Positions 44,040 through 53,417 of a DNA stretch of 64,000 nt are shown one piece after another. The first letter of the stretch is position 1; each line of letters begins with the position of its first letter. The DNA comes from Psychroserpens luteus. GTDB lineage: Bacteria; Bacteroidota; Bacteroidia; Flavobacteriales; Flavobacteriaceae. The notes below the pieces were generated by a model. That model saw nothing but the letters and a program-made list of their open reading frames with translations. It had not been told where the DNA came from and made no database searches. The stretch is from assembly GCF_015319355.1 (NCBI RefSeq), contig NZ_JADILU010000005.1:409601-473600 (forward strand). Direction: 5' to 3'. The position numbers and the translations under genes were made by a program.

Positions 44040-44501
44040 TTAGATAACCTTAATAATTTTGAAAACTTGATCTCTAAATTGAATATCATCACCACTCTTT
44101 TTCCCTAAGAGCAATTGAGCAATTGGTGTAATCGCAGAAATGGCATAGAACTTATCACTAGATGTTGTTATTTCTCCTGCGCTTACAGCTACAAAATAAT
44201 TAGCTTGAGTTGTGAAGACAATACTTCCTAGTACAACGATTTCCGAAGTCTCAGAAACATTAATTTTAGTGAGTGCTTGGTTAATTTTTTGAATCTCTGC
44301 TAACTGCTGTCCCGCTTTTTCTCTTTCGATATGCAACATAGCGCGACCAGTTTCGTGCTTATCACCTGCAGAACTTTTAGTTTCTGACGTTAATGATTCT
44401 TGAATTTCACTAATCGTATTTTGAATCGTTTGTAAGCGATTATCAACAAATGTGAGACATTGGCTATACAAGTCTTGTTTGATATTATTCGTCTTTGTCA
44501 T
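44040..44501 (-). CDS. GreA/GreB-like transcript-cleavage factor family protein
   Basis: 153 aa. The N-terminal half is a coiled coil (SQCLTFVDNRLQTIQNTISE ... MLHIEREKAGQQLAEIQKIN) and the C-terminal ~75 residues are the FKBP-like Gre domain (VVLGSIVFTTQANYFVAVSA, IAQLLLGKKSGDDIQFRDQV). It resembles small Gre-factor homologues that interact with RNA polymerase. Such flavobacterial proteins are sometimes misnamed 3-oxoacyl-ACP synthase. It overlaps mtgA by 17 nt. Confidence 0.72.
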   Translation of the reverse strand: MTKTNNIKQDLYSQCLTFVDNRLQTIQNTISEIQESLTSETKSSAGDKHETGRAMLHIEREKAGQQLAEIQKINQALTKINVSETSEIVVLGSIVFTTQANYFVAVSAGEITTSSDKFYAISAITPIAQLLLGKKSGDDIQFRDQVFKIIKVI

Positions 44502-45192
44502 CGCGTGTTTGGTAATTTAATGGTCCAAAATAATTCATTTGTTTGACAATCCATGTCTTTCGACCTTCAATATAAGATGTTGCAGGATTGGCTTTATATC
44601 TCATTGGGCTTGGTAAAATTGCTGCAATTGCCGAAGCTTGGTATTTAGTTAAACTAGCTGCCGATTTTTTAAACCAATATTGTGATGCAGCTTCTGCCCC
44701 ATAAATTCCTGGACCCATTTCAATACTATTGAGATAAACTTCCATGATGCGTTCTTTACTCCAAATCAACTCGATTAAGAACGTGAAATAAGTTTCTAAA
44801 CCTTTACGTAAATAACTACGCTGTGGCCAAAGAAATATGTTTTTTGCGGTTTGCTGACTTATAGAACTTGCACCTTTTAAACGCTTCCCTTTTTTATTGT
44901 TTTCGTAAGCTTTTTCAATTGCTTTAACATCAAAACCATGATGTTTTAAAAAGTTTTGGTCTTCACTACAAATCACTGCGAGCTGTAAATTCTTAGAAAT
45001 ATCTTCAATAGCTACCCAATCATGCTCCCAACCTTTTTTACTTTCATCGGTTTGCTCTATATTTTTAATCACCATTAAAGGTGTTATTGGTACAGGAACC
45101 CATTTAAAAACAACTACGATGACTATAGAAAACACGAAAAGCCAAAACAAGGTTTTGAACACAAATCTGAAGAAGCGTTTTATAAATTTCAT
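44485..45192 (-). CDS. mtgA: Monofunctional biosynthetic peptidoglycan transglycosylase
   Basis: 235 aa. A single N-terminal membrane helix (TLFWLFVFSIVIVVVFKW) and a GT51 domain: catalytic glutamate in VICSEDQNFLKHHGFD, KGASSISQQTAKN, RKGLETYFTFLIELIWSKERIMEVYLN and AIAAILPSPMRY. It polymerises lipid II into glycan strands. It has no transpeptidase domain. Confidence 0.93.
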   Translation of the reverse strand: MKFIKRFFRFVFKTLFWLFVFSIVIVVVFKWVPVPITPLMVIKNIEQTDESKKGWEHDWVAIEDISKNLQLAVICSEDQNFLKHHGFDVKAIEKAYENNKKGKRLKGASSISQQTAKNIFLWPQRSYLRKGLETYFTFLIELIWSKERIMEVYLNSIEMGPGIYGAEAASQYWFKKSAASLTKYQASAIAAILPSPMRYKANPATSYIEGRKTWIVKQMNYFGPLNYQTRDDKDE

Positions 45193-45199
45193 GGTTAAA

Positions 45200-46306
45200 C
45201 TATAATAGATTTGCTAAATCTTTTCCAATTAAACTGCCAATAGCAACACCCATTCCGCCAAGACGAACTCCACAATAGACATTATTACTAATTCGTTTTA
45301 CGATTGGTTTCTTTTGTTGACCAACTCCCATAATCCCGCTCCAACGATGGTCAATTTCGAAAGGTGTGCTTGGTAAAATTGTTGATTTTAAAAGTTCTTC
45401 AAGTTTATTTTGAATGAGTTCGGTTTGAGATAACTCTGTAGTTTCTTCACCATTGAAATCTAAGTTTCGACCACCTCCAAAAAGGATTCTATTGTCAATA
45501 TTTCTAAAATAATAATAACCTTCATCTAAATGAAAAGTGCCTTTAATATGTAAATCCTTTATGGGTTTTGTAATCAACACTTGTGCTCTAGCTGGTTTTA
45601 CTTCGGAAATATCTAAACTTGAAGCAAATCCATTTGTTGCAATTAATAGCTTTGAAGAAGAAAACTCAAATTGATCTGTTTTTATTTTTACTGAATTCTG
45701 TGATTCCGAAAAAGATTCGACAGTAATACTATTTATAATTTTTATACCTGCACTCAATACTAATTGTGTCAATGACACCATCATTTTCCCGGTATCAATT
45801 TGACCTTCAAATTGATTAAACCCTAAAGTATTATTACAATTTTGAAAACCAAAAGGATTAGACTTAAAACTAAATACATCTTCTTTAAAAAGTGGTTTTA
45901 ATAGCGAATTTATATCTTCTTTTTTAGCTTGACATCGCTCTAATAAATCTGTATTAGTAAACAACTCGAAACCTCCAAGCTCCTGATAATCTATTATTGA
46001 ATCACCTAAAGTTTCTCTCAATAATCGCAAACCATCAATCCGTTTTTTTACGAGATCAAACACGTCTTCTTCTGAGTGTGTTTTAAGATCATCTATAATT
46101 TCACTTAAGCTCCCAAAACAAGCAAATCCAGCATTTTTTGTACTTGCACCTTGTGGCAACATTCCTTTTTCTAGAATTAGAATTTTAGATGTAGGAAAAC
46201 GTTTTTTAAGTTGTAATGCACAATTGAGTCCAACGATACCGCTACCAACAATGGTGTAATCAATATTGGTGAGCCATGATTTTATTTCCCAGTAACTTAA
46301 ATTCAA
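45200..46306 (-). CDS. NAD(P)/FAD-dependent oxidoreductase of the DAO family
   Basis: 368 aa. FAD dinucleotide motif YTIVGSGIVGLNCALQL (about residues 18-34), the DAO sequence STKNAGFACFGS, RNIDNRILFGGGRN and a C-terminal GVRLGGMGVAIGS. It is related to glycine/D-amino-acid oxidases. The substrate is not predictable. It is upstream of mtgA with 7 nt spacing and probably co-transcribed. Confidence 0.82.
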   Translation of the reverse strand: MNLSYWEIKSWLTNIDYTIVGSGIVGLNCALQLKKRFPTSKILILEKGMLPQGASTKNAGFACFGSLSEIIDDLKTHSEEDVFDLVKKRIDGLRLLRETLGDSIIDYQELGGFELFTNTDLLERCQAKKEDINSLLKPLFKEDVFSFKSNPFGFQNCNNTLGFNQFEGQIDTGKMMVSLTQLVLSAGIKIINSITVESFSESQNSVKIKTDQFEFSSSKLLIATNGFASSLDISEVKPARAQVLITKPIKDLHIKGTFHLDEGYYYFRNIDNRILFGGGRNLDFNGEETTELSQTELIQNKLEELLKSTILPSTPFEIDHRWSGIMGVGQQKKPIVKRISNNVYCGVRLGGMGVAIGSLIGKDLANLL

Positions 46307-46414
46307 AGATGTAGTTTGTTAGGTTATTGAGTAAAAATAGTGATTTTTGGATTGCTAAAACTCAAAAAAGGCGATGTGCTCCTTGGTTTTCACCTCTGTT
46401 AAGGATGAAGTGGT

Positions 46415-46440
46415 TTGTTTGAGCTCCTCGTAGAGAGCGA
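46415..46440. repeat. Interspersed repeat, second copy of the 35595 segment
   Basis: On the minus strand, TCGCTCTCTACGAGGAGCTC and six further bases match 35595-35620 at 23 of 26 positions. It is located between the oxidase and accC genes. Confidence 0.5.
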
Positions 46441-46497
46441 GCCACGAGAGCCTGACACTTTGGAGCTTTCTGCGGAAAAGGGAAACAGCATAAAAAA

Positions 46498-46522
46498 ACT
46501 CCGAAACGTTAATTTCGGAGTT
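46498..46522 (-). terminator. Rho-independent terminator after accC
   Basis: AACTCCGAAA (46498-46507) pairs with TTTCGGAGTT (46513-46522). In the minus direction the stem is followed by seven T. It ends the yceD-rpmF-fabH-accBC operon. Confidence 0.9.
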
Positions 46523-46528
46523 GCTATT

Positions 46529-47881
46529 TTAATCTTCTTCGATAGGTTGCATTACAAAATCTTCCATAAATTTAGTGGTATAATTTCCCGCTAAATAATC
46601 TGGATGATCCATCAACTGCCTATGAAAAGGAATTGTTGTTTTAATACCTTCAATTACGAATTCGTCTAAGGCACGTTTCATTTTATTGATCGCTTCCTCA
46701 CGAGTTTGCGCAGTGGTAATCAACTTTGCAATCATTGAATCGTAGTTTGGCGGAATCACATAACCTGCGTAAACATGCGTATCTAAACGTACACCATGAC
46801 CTCCTGGAGCATGCAATGTTGTGATGCGTCCTGGTGATGGTCTAAAATCATTAAAAGGATCCTCTGCATTGATACGACACTCGATAGAATGTAGTTGTGG
46901 TAAATAATTTTTTCCTGAAATTGGAACACCTGCAGCTACTAATATTTGCTCTCTAATTAAATCAAAATCAATAACTTGCTCTGTAATTGGATGCTCTACC
47001 TGGATACGAGTATTCATTTCCATGAAGTAGAAATTACGGTGTTTATCTACCAAAAATTCTACAGTTCCTGCGCCTTCATATTTAATATATTCGGCAGCTT
47101 TAACTGCAGCTTCACCCATTTTTTTACGCAAAGCTTTTGTCATAAAAGGTGACGGAACTTCTTCGGTTAATTTCTGGTGACGTCTTTGTATAGAGCAATC
47201 TCTTTCTGATAAATGACAAGCCTTACCTGTTGAATCTCCAACAATTTGAATTTCGATGTGACGTGGCTCTTCAATGAGTTTTTCCATGTACATATCGTCG
47301 TTTCCAAAGGCTGCTTTAGATTCTGCTCTTGCAGATTCCCATGCATTTTGTAAGTCTTCTGGTTTCCAAACTGCACGCATTCCTTTTCCACCACCACCTG
47401 CAGATGCTTTAAGCATTACTGGATAACCGGTTTCTAGGGCTACTTTTTTGCAATCTTCAAAATCTTCTATAACGCCTTCACTTCCTGGCACACAAGGTAC
47501 ACCTGCTTCAATCATTGTAGATTTTGCATTTGCCTTGTCTCCCATTCTATCAATCATTTCTGGAGATGCACCAATAAATTTGATGTCATGCTCTTCACAG
47601 ATTTTTGAAAATTTAGCATTTTCTGATAAAAATCCGTATCCAGGATGAATAGCATCAGCATTTGTAATTTCTGCTGCTGCAATGATATTTGATATTTTAA
47701 GGTAAGATTCGCTACTTGCAGGAGGACCAATACAAACTGCCTCGTCAGCAAATTTAACATGTAAACTTTCTGCATCTGCTGTAGAATATACAGCTACAGT
47801 TTTGATGCCCATTTCTTTACAGGTTCTAATAACACGTAGTGCTATTTCCCCTCTATTAGCTATTAATATTTTTTTAAACAT
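46529..47881 (-). CDS. accC: Acetyl-CoA carboxylase biotin carboxylase subunit
   Basis: 450 aa. ATP-grasp enzyme carboxylating biotin on Acc[21 protein letters not shown] start, GGGKGMR glycine loop, the catalytic [16 protein letters not shown] and [19 protein letters not shown]. It is the last gene of the fatty acid operon, downstream of accB. Confidence 0.97.
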   Translation of the reverse strand: MFKKILIANRGEIALRVIRTCKEMGIKTVAVYSTADAESLHVKFADEAVCIGPPASSESYLKISNIIAAAEITNADAIHPGYGFLSENAKFSKICEEHDIKFIGASPEMIDRMGDKANAKSTMIEAGVPCVPGSEGVIEDFEDCKKVALETGYPVMLKASAGGGGKGMRAVWKPEDLQNAWESARAESKAAFGNDDMYMEKLIEEPRHIEIQIVGDSTGKACHLSERDCSIQRRHQKLTEEVPSPFMTKALRKKMGEAAVKAAEYIKYEGAGTVEFLVDKHRNFYFMEMNTRIQVEHPITEQVIDFDLIREQILVAAGVPISGKNYLPQLHSIECRINAEDPFNDFRPSPGRITTLHAPGGHGVRLDTHVYAGYVIPPNYDSMIAKLITTAQTREEAINKMKRALDEFVIEGIKTTIPFHRQLMDHPDYLAGNYTTKFMEDFVMQPIEED

Positions 47882-47957
47882 AACTGTTTTGTATTTAAAA
47901 TTTCAAATCCCAAATTCCTAATAATAAAAGAATTGTATTTTGGAACTTTAAATTTGG

Positions 47958-48443
47958 TTATGATGGATCAACTAAAAATAATGGTTGATCAAATTCTACT
48001 GGAGAAGCATCATCCACTAAAATTTTAACGATTTTTCCTGATACTTCAGATTCGATTTCATTAAATAATTTCATCGCTTCTATAACACAAAGTACGTCAC
48101 CTTCTCCGATTGAAGTTCCTACTTCAACAAACATAGGTTTGTCTGGAGATGGCTTACGATAAAATGTACCAATGATTGGTGATTTAATAGTTATATATTT
48201 TGAATCTTCTGCAGCTGCAGCTACTGCTTCTGCTACTACTGGTGCTACTGCTTGAGCTGCAGCAGGAATTGCTTGAGCTACTGCTTGGTTAACAGGTATT
48301 TGTTGAACGTAGGTCGTTGATTCCCCTTTATCATCTCCACCTGTTCTAATGGTAATTTTAATATCATCCATTTCTAATTTAACCTCACTTGCGCCAGATT
48401 TGGCTACAAACTTGATTAAGTTCTGAATTTCTTTAATATCCAT
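47958..48443 (-). CDS. accB: Biotin carboxyl carrier protein of acetyl-CoA carboxylase
   Basis: 161 aa. N-terminal dimerisation region, an alanine/valine/proline-rich linker (about residues 55-80), and a C-terminal biotinyl domain with the biotin lysine in [13 protein letters not shown] (about residue 124). It is directly downstream of fabH and upstream of accC. Confidence 0.96.
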   Translation of the reverse strand: MDIKEIQNLIKFVAKSGASEVKLEMDDIKITIRTGGDDKGESTTYVQQIPVNQAVAQAIPAAAQAVAPVVAEAVAAAAEDSKYITIKSPIIGTFYRKPSPDKPMFVEVGTSIGEGDVLCVIEAMKLFNEIESEVSGKIVKILVDDASPVEFDQPLFLVDPS

Positions 48444-48481
48444 AATTAATAGTCGTTTTAAATAGTTAGTTAAAAAGTTGG

Positions 48482-49477
48482 TTATGAATTATAAGCCCAT
48501 TTAAAATAAATTGAGCCCCAAGTAAATCCGCCACCAAAGGCTGCGAAAATTATCTTGTCATCTTTTTTTAATTGTGATTCGTAATCGTGTAAAAGTAAAG
48601 GTAAGGTTGCTGATGTTGTATTTCCATATTTATGAATATTCATCATCACCTTAGCTGGATCTAACGACACTCTATTTGCTGTCGCTTCAATAATTCTTTT
48701 ATTGGCTTGATGCGCTGCTAACCATGAAATATCATCATTGGTTAAATTGTTTCGTTTCATGATACGCTCTGTAACATCTGCCATATTAAAAACTGCATTT
48801 TTAAATACTGTTTTTCCTTCTTGAAATACGTAATGTTTGCCTTCGGCAAATGTATCTGCTGTAATTGGATACGAAGATCCTCCATATGTGGCTTGTAAAA
48901 ACTCACGTCCTTCTCCATTACTTCTCAATAACTCATCTTGAAGACCTAGACCTTCATGGTTTGGCTCAAACAAAACTGCTCCAGCTCCATCACCAAAGAT
49001 AATGCATGTTGCTCTATCTTTATAATTGATAAATGATGAATTTTTATCTGCTCCAATAAGTAAGACATTTTTGTATTTTCCAGACTCAATATAACTTGAT
49101 GCAACAGACATTCCGAAGAGAAAACTAGAACAAGCTGCTTCTAAATCAAACGAAAAAGCATTAGTTGCGCCAATCTCAGTTGCAGTAAAAGCTGCAGTTG
49201 AGGCAGCTTTCATATCTGGTGTTGCGGTTGCAACAATTACTAATTCTATGTCTTTAGGATCGATTCCTTTTTTATCAATAAGATTTTGAGCTGCTTTAAT
49301 TGCTAAAAAGGAAGTTCCTTTTCCTTCTTCTTTAAGAATTCTACGTTCCTTAATACCTGTACGACTGGTAATCCACTCGTCATTTGTATCGACCAAAGTT
49401 TCCAATATTTGGTTGGTCAATTTATATTCAGGGACATAGGCTCCTACTCCTGTAATCGCAGCTGTGATTTTACTCAT
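48482..49477 (-). CDS. fabH: Beta-ketoacyl-ACP synthase III
   Basis: 331 aa. It starts fatty acid synthesis from acyl-CoA and malonyl-ACP. Catalytic cysteine in [13 protein letters not shown] (about residue 115), histidine in [12 protein letters not shown] and asparagine in [13 protein letters not shown], the same triad order as the type [21 protein letters not shown] is the typical start. Confidence 0.96.
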   Translation of the reverse strand: MSKITAAITGVGAYVPEYKLTNQILETLVDTNDEWITSRTGIKERRILKEEGKGTSFLAIKAAQNLIDKKGIDPKDIELVIVATATPDMKAASTAAFTATEIGATNAFSFDLEAACSSFLFGMSVASSYIESGKYKNVLLIGADKNSSFINYKDRATCIIFGDGAGAVLFEPNHEGLGLQDELLRSNGEGREFLQATYGGSSYPITADTFAEGKHYVFQEGKTVFKNAVFNMADVTERIMKRNNLTNDDISWLAAHQANKRIIEATANRVSLDPAKVMMNIHKYGNTTSATLPLLLHDYESQLKKDDKIIFAAFGGGFTWGSIYFKWAYNS

Positions 49478-49656
49478 ATTAAATTTTTAATATCAACTCA
49501 AAAAAAGAGGAAATTTGCAAAAAAAAGATGAATTTTTAATGAATTTACTAATTCCTGGCCGATTAACGTGCAAATTAAGGTTTTTTTAGACTCTGAAAAA
49601 TTAAACATAAAAAAAACGCCCAAGAATGAGCGTTTTATTATATGCATGCATAATAC

Positions 49657-49860
49657 TTATGCTAAATTTTCTTCTTTTTCAGAGTTGTCAATCAATACTT
49701 GACCTCTGTAATACAGTTTACCTTCGTGCCAATGAGCTCTATGATAAAGGTGTGCTTCTCCTGTAGTAGGACAAGTAGCTATAGTAGGAACAGACGCTTT
49801 ATAGTGTGTTCTTCTTTTATCTCTTCTTGTTTTCGATATTTTTCTCTTAGGATGTGCCAT
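49657..49860 (-). CDS. rpmF: 50S ribosomal protein L32
   Basis: 67 aa. [21 protein letters not shown] start and a short C-terminal extension after [17 protein letters not shown], as in Bacteroidota L32. Only one cysteine (TCPTTG) remains of the zinc-ribbon set seen in other bacteria. It lies between yceD and fabH in the conserved ribosome-lipid operon. Confidence 0.97.
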   Translation of the reverse strand: MAHPKRKISKTRRDKRRTHYKASVPTIATCPTTGEAHLYHRAHWHEGKLYYRGQVLIDNSEKEENLA

Positions 49861-49868
49861 TTTATATG

Positions 49869-50411
49869 TTATTTATCCGTTAATAGTTTTTTTAATGTAT
49901 TCCAACGAGGATCTGTTTCCTCTGATGTTTCTTCTTTTTCGCCTAAACTTTTAGGACTTAATTCTTCTAACTTTTTAAGTATGTCTGAATCTAATGTTCC
50001 ATCCTCAACTCCTGGATGAATTCTCTTTGCTGGCATTGATAATATGATTAACTCATATATATATTGTGCAACATTAAGTTCGTATTCTCCATGAGGAATG
50101 ATTAGTATATCTTCAAATTCATCATTATAATCGTCTCCAAACTTCACTATTAATTTAAACTTACCTTCAACAACTTGGTCATAAGGCTCATTAGTGATGT
50201 CACAGTCTACATTTACACTGCCTGAAATTTCAAAATATAATTCTAAAAACGTTGTTTTCTTTTCAAAAACCAAATCTGCTTTTATATCTACATCATTAAA
50301 ATCATCATACTCAAAATACTCAAAGAACTTTTTATCAATCTGATAATCAAAATGGTGCTTTTCAGCTTTAAGACCAATAAATGGTATTGTAAATTCCTTT
50401 AAGGGCTTCAT
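49869..50411 (-). CDS. DUF177 (YceD-like) protein
   Basis: 180 aa from the chosen start, DUF177/YceD family, which is linked to 23S rRNA levels and almost always precedes rpmF. The C-terminal half has [17 protein letters not shown] with cysteine, and [14 protein letters not shown] at the end. I start it at [11 protein letters not shown] (50411); two earlier methionines (50414, 50423) are less likely because of the closeness of the -7 element. Confidence 0.88.
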   Translation of the reverse strand: MKPLKEFTIPFIGLKAEKHHFDYQIDKKFFEYFEYDDFNDVDIKADLVFEKKTTFLELYFEISGSVNVDCDITNEPYDQVVEGKFKLIVKFGDDYNDEFEDILIIPHGEYELNVAQYIYELIILSMPAKRIHPGVEDGTLDSDILKKLEELSPKSLGEKEETSEETDPRWNTLKKLLTDK

Positions 50412-50433
50412 CATCGCATTCATTTTGAGCCTG

Positions 50434-50441
50434 CAAATATA
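50434..50441 (-). promoter_or_regulatory. -7 promoter element for the yceD-rpmF-fabH-accBC operon
   Basis: On the minus strand TATATTTG matches TAnnTTTG exactly, ending ~22 nt before the chosen start. The leader RNA would be very short. Confidence 0.5.
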
Positions 50442-50502
50442 TAAATATTAATTAATTAAACTATGGTTATAAACAAAAAATGTTCATAACCTATTAATCT
50501 CT

Positions 50503-51558
50503 TTATCTTGATGATTTTTCTAAACGTTTAGGCGACTTTTTTAAAGGGTTTTTAGAGTACTCATTATATTCTTGTCTATTCTTAAAAATCTCTATAGCTT
50601 TAAATACAGCTTCTTTAAACGAACCGTTATCTGCTTCACCTTTTCCTGCAATTTCAAATGCAGTACCATGATCTGGCGATGTTCTTACTTTACTTAGTCC
50701 AGCAGTATAATTTACACCATGACCAAAAGCTATTGTTTTAAAAGGAATTAAGCCTTGATCGTGGTAAGACGCTATTATAGCATCAAAGTTTTTATAGTTT
50801 CCTGAACCAAAAAAGCTGTCTGCAGAATATGGTCCATACACCATTTTATCTTTTATAGCTTCTAATGTTGGTCTCAAAACAGCATCATCTTCTTCACCAA
50901 TCACTCCATTATCTCCTGCATGTGGATTAATGCCTAACACTGCAATTTTAGGTTTTCTAATTCTGAAATCTTGTACTAGAGATTTATAAACGGTATTAAT
51001 CTTTTCATTAATAAGCTCTTCAGTAATTTGACTTGGCACATCTTTTACAGGCACATGATCTGTAAGCAAACCAACTTTTAAAGTGTCTGTGACCATGAAC
51101 ATTAAACTTTTTCCACCTAATTTTTCAGCTAAATAATTGGTATGTCCTGGAAATTTAAAACTATCTGATTGGATATTATGTTTATTAATTGGTGCAGTAA
51201 CCAAAACATCAATGGCATCATTTTTTAAAGCATTTGTTGCTGCCTCTAATGATTTAACTGAATATTCTCCAATCTTAACATCTTCTTCGCCAAAATTAAT
51301 ATTGACATTCTCTTTCCAAACGTTAACTACATTTATTTTTCCATCAACAATTTGATCTGTATGATTGATGCCATGAAAATTCACACTACTATTAAAGTGT
51401 TTTTTGAAAAAAGACATGGTTTTGATCGAACTAAAAATCACAGGTGTACAAAACTCTAACATTCTATTGTCTTCAAAAGTTTTGAGTATAATTTCAGATC
51501 CAATTCCATTAAGGTCTCCTATTGAAATCCCTAATTTTATTTTTTTATCTTTTTCCAT
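50503..51558 (-). CDS. pdxA: 4-hydroxythreonine-4-phosphate dehydrogenase
   Basis: 351 aa from the chosen start; NAD-dependent, zinc enzyme of pyridoxal phosphate synthesis. LGISIGDLNGIGSEII is the PdxA start, followed by APINKHNI, the histidine loop FPGHTNYLAEKLGG, GLLTDHVPVKDVP, GINPHAGDNGVIG and ASYHDQGLIPFK. I use MEKDKKIKLGIS (51558); the upstream methionine at 51606 would overlap the promoter region shared with ribE. Confidence 0.94.
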   Translation of the reverse strand: MEKDKKIKLGISIGDLNGIGSEIILKTFEDNRMLEFCTPVIFSSIKTMSFFKKHFNSSVNFHGINHTDQIVDGKINVVNVWKENVNINFGEEDVKIGEYSVKSLEAATNALKNDAIDVLVTAPINKHNIQSDSFKFPGHTNYLAEKLGGKSLMFMVTDTLKVGLLTDHVPVKDVPSQITEELINEKINTVYKSLVQDFRIRKPKIAVLGINPHAGDNGVIGEEDDAVLRPTLEAIKDKMVYGPYSADSFFGSGNYKNFDAIIASYHDQGLIPFKTIAFGHGVNYTAGLSKVRTSPDHGTAFEIAGKGEADNGSFKEAVFKAIEIFKNRQEYNEYSKNPLKKSPKRLEKSSR

Positions 51559-51618
51559 ATAGAATATATCAATTGTACGTAATTTTATACTTGCAAATTT
51601 AACCAATTATTCGACACT

Positions 51619-52209
51619 ATGTTTACAGGTATTATTGAAGATTTAGGGATTGTTACAAAGCTTGATAAAGAACAAGATAATTTACATGTAGCTGTTAAAA
51701 GTACTATTACTCACGAATTAAAAATTGATCAAAGCGTTGCTCACAATGGAATTTGCTTAACTGTTGTCGCTATTTCTGAAGATAATTACACGGTTACAGC
51801 CATTAAAGAAACCATTGATAAAACTAATATTGGTGATTTAAAAGTTGGAGATATTATAAACTTAGAGCGTGCAATGAAACTAGGTGATCGCTTAGATGGA
51901 CATATTGTGCAAGGTCATGTTGATCAAATTGGGATTTGTGAAAGCATCAAAGAAGAAAATGGAAGTTGGTTATTTACCTTCAACTACGATATTACGCTAG
52001 GTAATGTTACTATTGAAAAAGGTTCTGCAACTGTGAATGGTGTGAGTTTAACAGTAGTTAACTCTGGAAAAAACAATTTTAGTGTTGCAATAATTCCTTA
52101 CACATACGAGCATACCAATTTTAAGCACTTAAAAAAGGGTTCTAAAATAAATTTAGAATTTGATGTTTTGGGAAAATATATACAAAAACTCTACGAAAAC
52201 AGACTATAA
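51619..52209 (+). CDS. ribE: Riboflavin synthase, alpha subunit type
   Basis: 196 aa, two internal lumazine-binding repeats. MFTGIIEDLGIVTKL start, VAHNGICLTV in repeat one and SATVNGVSLTVV in repeat two, GHIVQGHVDQIG, and the C-terminal trimerisation helix (NLEFDVLGKYIQKLYENRL). It converts two 6,7-dimethyl-8-ribityllumazine to riboflavin. Divergent from pdxA. Confidence 0.95.
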   Translation: MFTGIIEDLGIVTKLDKEQDNLHVAVKSTITHELKIDQSVAHNGICLTVVAISEDNYTVTAIKETIDKTNIGDLKVGDIINLERAMKLGDRLDGHIVQGHVDQIGICESIKEENGSWLFTFNYDITLGNVTIEKGSATVNGVSLTVVNSGKNNFSVAIIPYTYEHTNFKHLKKGSKINLEFDVLGKYIQKLYENRL

Positions 52210-52410
52210 TTATTCTTTAGAATTCTGGATGGTCTTCTTTATTCCGAAGTAAGCACCAACAACCAAAGCCAAAGTAGTAAACCCATCAATAGGTAAACCT
52301 GGAGGTGGTGGAGGCATAGGTGGTGGCGGATCGCCTCCTTGTGCAGCACATACAAAACTTATTAAAACAAATAAGATCGAGGCTAAGATTTTCTTATTTT
52401 GTATTCTCAT
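52210..52410 (-). CDS. Small exported protein with PID-CTERM-like sorting end
   Basis: 66 aa from MRIQNKKILA. Signal peptide (ASILFVLISFVCAAQ), a proline-rich linker (GGDPPPPMPPPPPG), then LPIDGFTTLALVVGAYFGIKK: a PID motif, a hydrophobic helix and a basic end. This is the layout of Bacteroidota PID-CTERM proteins, thought to be substrates of an exosortase-like system. No exosortase gene is in the window. Convergent with ribE. The longer ORF start at 52467 is unlikely. Confidence 0.7.
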   Translation of the reverse strand: MRIQNKKILASILFVLISFVCAAQGGDPPPPMPPPPPGLPIDGFTTLALVVGAYFGIKKTIQNSKE

Positions 52411-52665
52411 TATGGTGTAAATGTATAAAAAAAAAGGTCTCAACAAAATTAAATAGCAAAAAAACATCCATAAAACGCAAAAATAATCGATGAAAGGTAG
52501 GATTTCAGCGTTTTACGTTAAATCTATATTAAAATCAAATATATGATTTTTTGCGATAATCTAAAGAATTTCAACATTTTTTTAGTTTTAATTAATTGTT
52601 ACTAGGCTGATTAGATTCAAAATATTTACGTAATAAATATGTTTTGGGTTTTTAAAACATTTTTT

Positions 52666-53415
52666 TTAACGATGCATTTGATCTAATATTTCAATAACTT
52701 CTGCCTTTTTTCTTACAGATACAGGAACATTCTCTCCATTTTTAAGCATCAAATAACCTCCATCAGTTTTTATAAAAGCACTTATATATTGTAAGTTTAT
52801 CAAATGACTCTGATGAATACGTAAAAACCCTGTTGGCTTAAGTAAGTCTGCAAAATATTTTAAAGTTTTAGTTACAAAAACCTTTTTACCATCTTGAAGG
52901 TGAAACATCGTGTTATTACTATCAGACTCACAACGTACAATATCATCTAAATTGACAATAATAATTTTATCAAGCGTATGCAATGATATTCTATCTGGTT
53001 TTTTATCTGGAGCAGTTAAGGTGTCTTTCAAAATGGTTAAACGCTCCTTGTTAGGCTGTATTTGTTGCTTTGCACGTTCTATAGCATCTGCCAATTCATT
53101 ATGAGCATAAGGTTTTAATACATAATCTATTGCTGCAAATTTGAATGCTTTTATAGCAAACTCATCACTTGCTGTGACGAAAATGATTTTCGATTTTAAC
53201 TCCGGAAAAATCTCTAACACGTCAAATCCAGTACCATCTCCCAGCATAATGTCCAAGAATAATATGTCTGGCTGTACCTTGCGAAGAACTTTAGCTGCTT
53301 CTACAACACTTTGCGCTGTATTAATAATTTTTATGTCTGGATGATGGATTTCTATGTCGCTTTTTAAAAGCTCCATTGCGTCCTTCATATCTTCTACTAT
53401 GATTGCTGTTAGCAT
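52666..53415 (-). CDS. LytTR family response regulator
   Basis: 249 aa. Receiver domain with phospho-acceptor aspartate in DILFLDIMLGDGTGFD (about residue 55), threonine in IIFVTASD and lysine in DYVLKPYAHNEL. The C-terminal LytTR DNA-binding domain spans ~150-249 (LHTLDKIIIVNLDDIVRCES, FLRIHQSHLINLQYI). It lies 2 nt after the kinase gene and forms a two-component pair with it. Confidence 0.93.
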   Translation of the reverse strand: MLTAIIVEDMKDAMELLKSDIEIHHPDIKIINTAQSVVEAAKVLRKVQPDILFLDIMLGDGTGFDVLEIFPELKSKIIFVTASDEFAIKAFKFAAIDYVLKPYAHNELADAIERAKQQIQPNKERLTILKDTLTAPDKKPDRISLHTLDKIIIVNLDDIVRCESDSNNTMFHLQDGKKVFVTKTLKYFADLLKPTGFLRIHQSHLINLQYISAFIKTDGGYLMLKNGENVPVSVRKKAEVIEILDQMHR

Positions 53416-53417
53416 AA

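Noticed and set aside
50559-51606. Longer PdxA start at 51606
   Set aside because: The extra residues do not look like PdxA, which starts at the LGISIGD motif region; they also cover the intergenic promoter zone.
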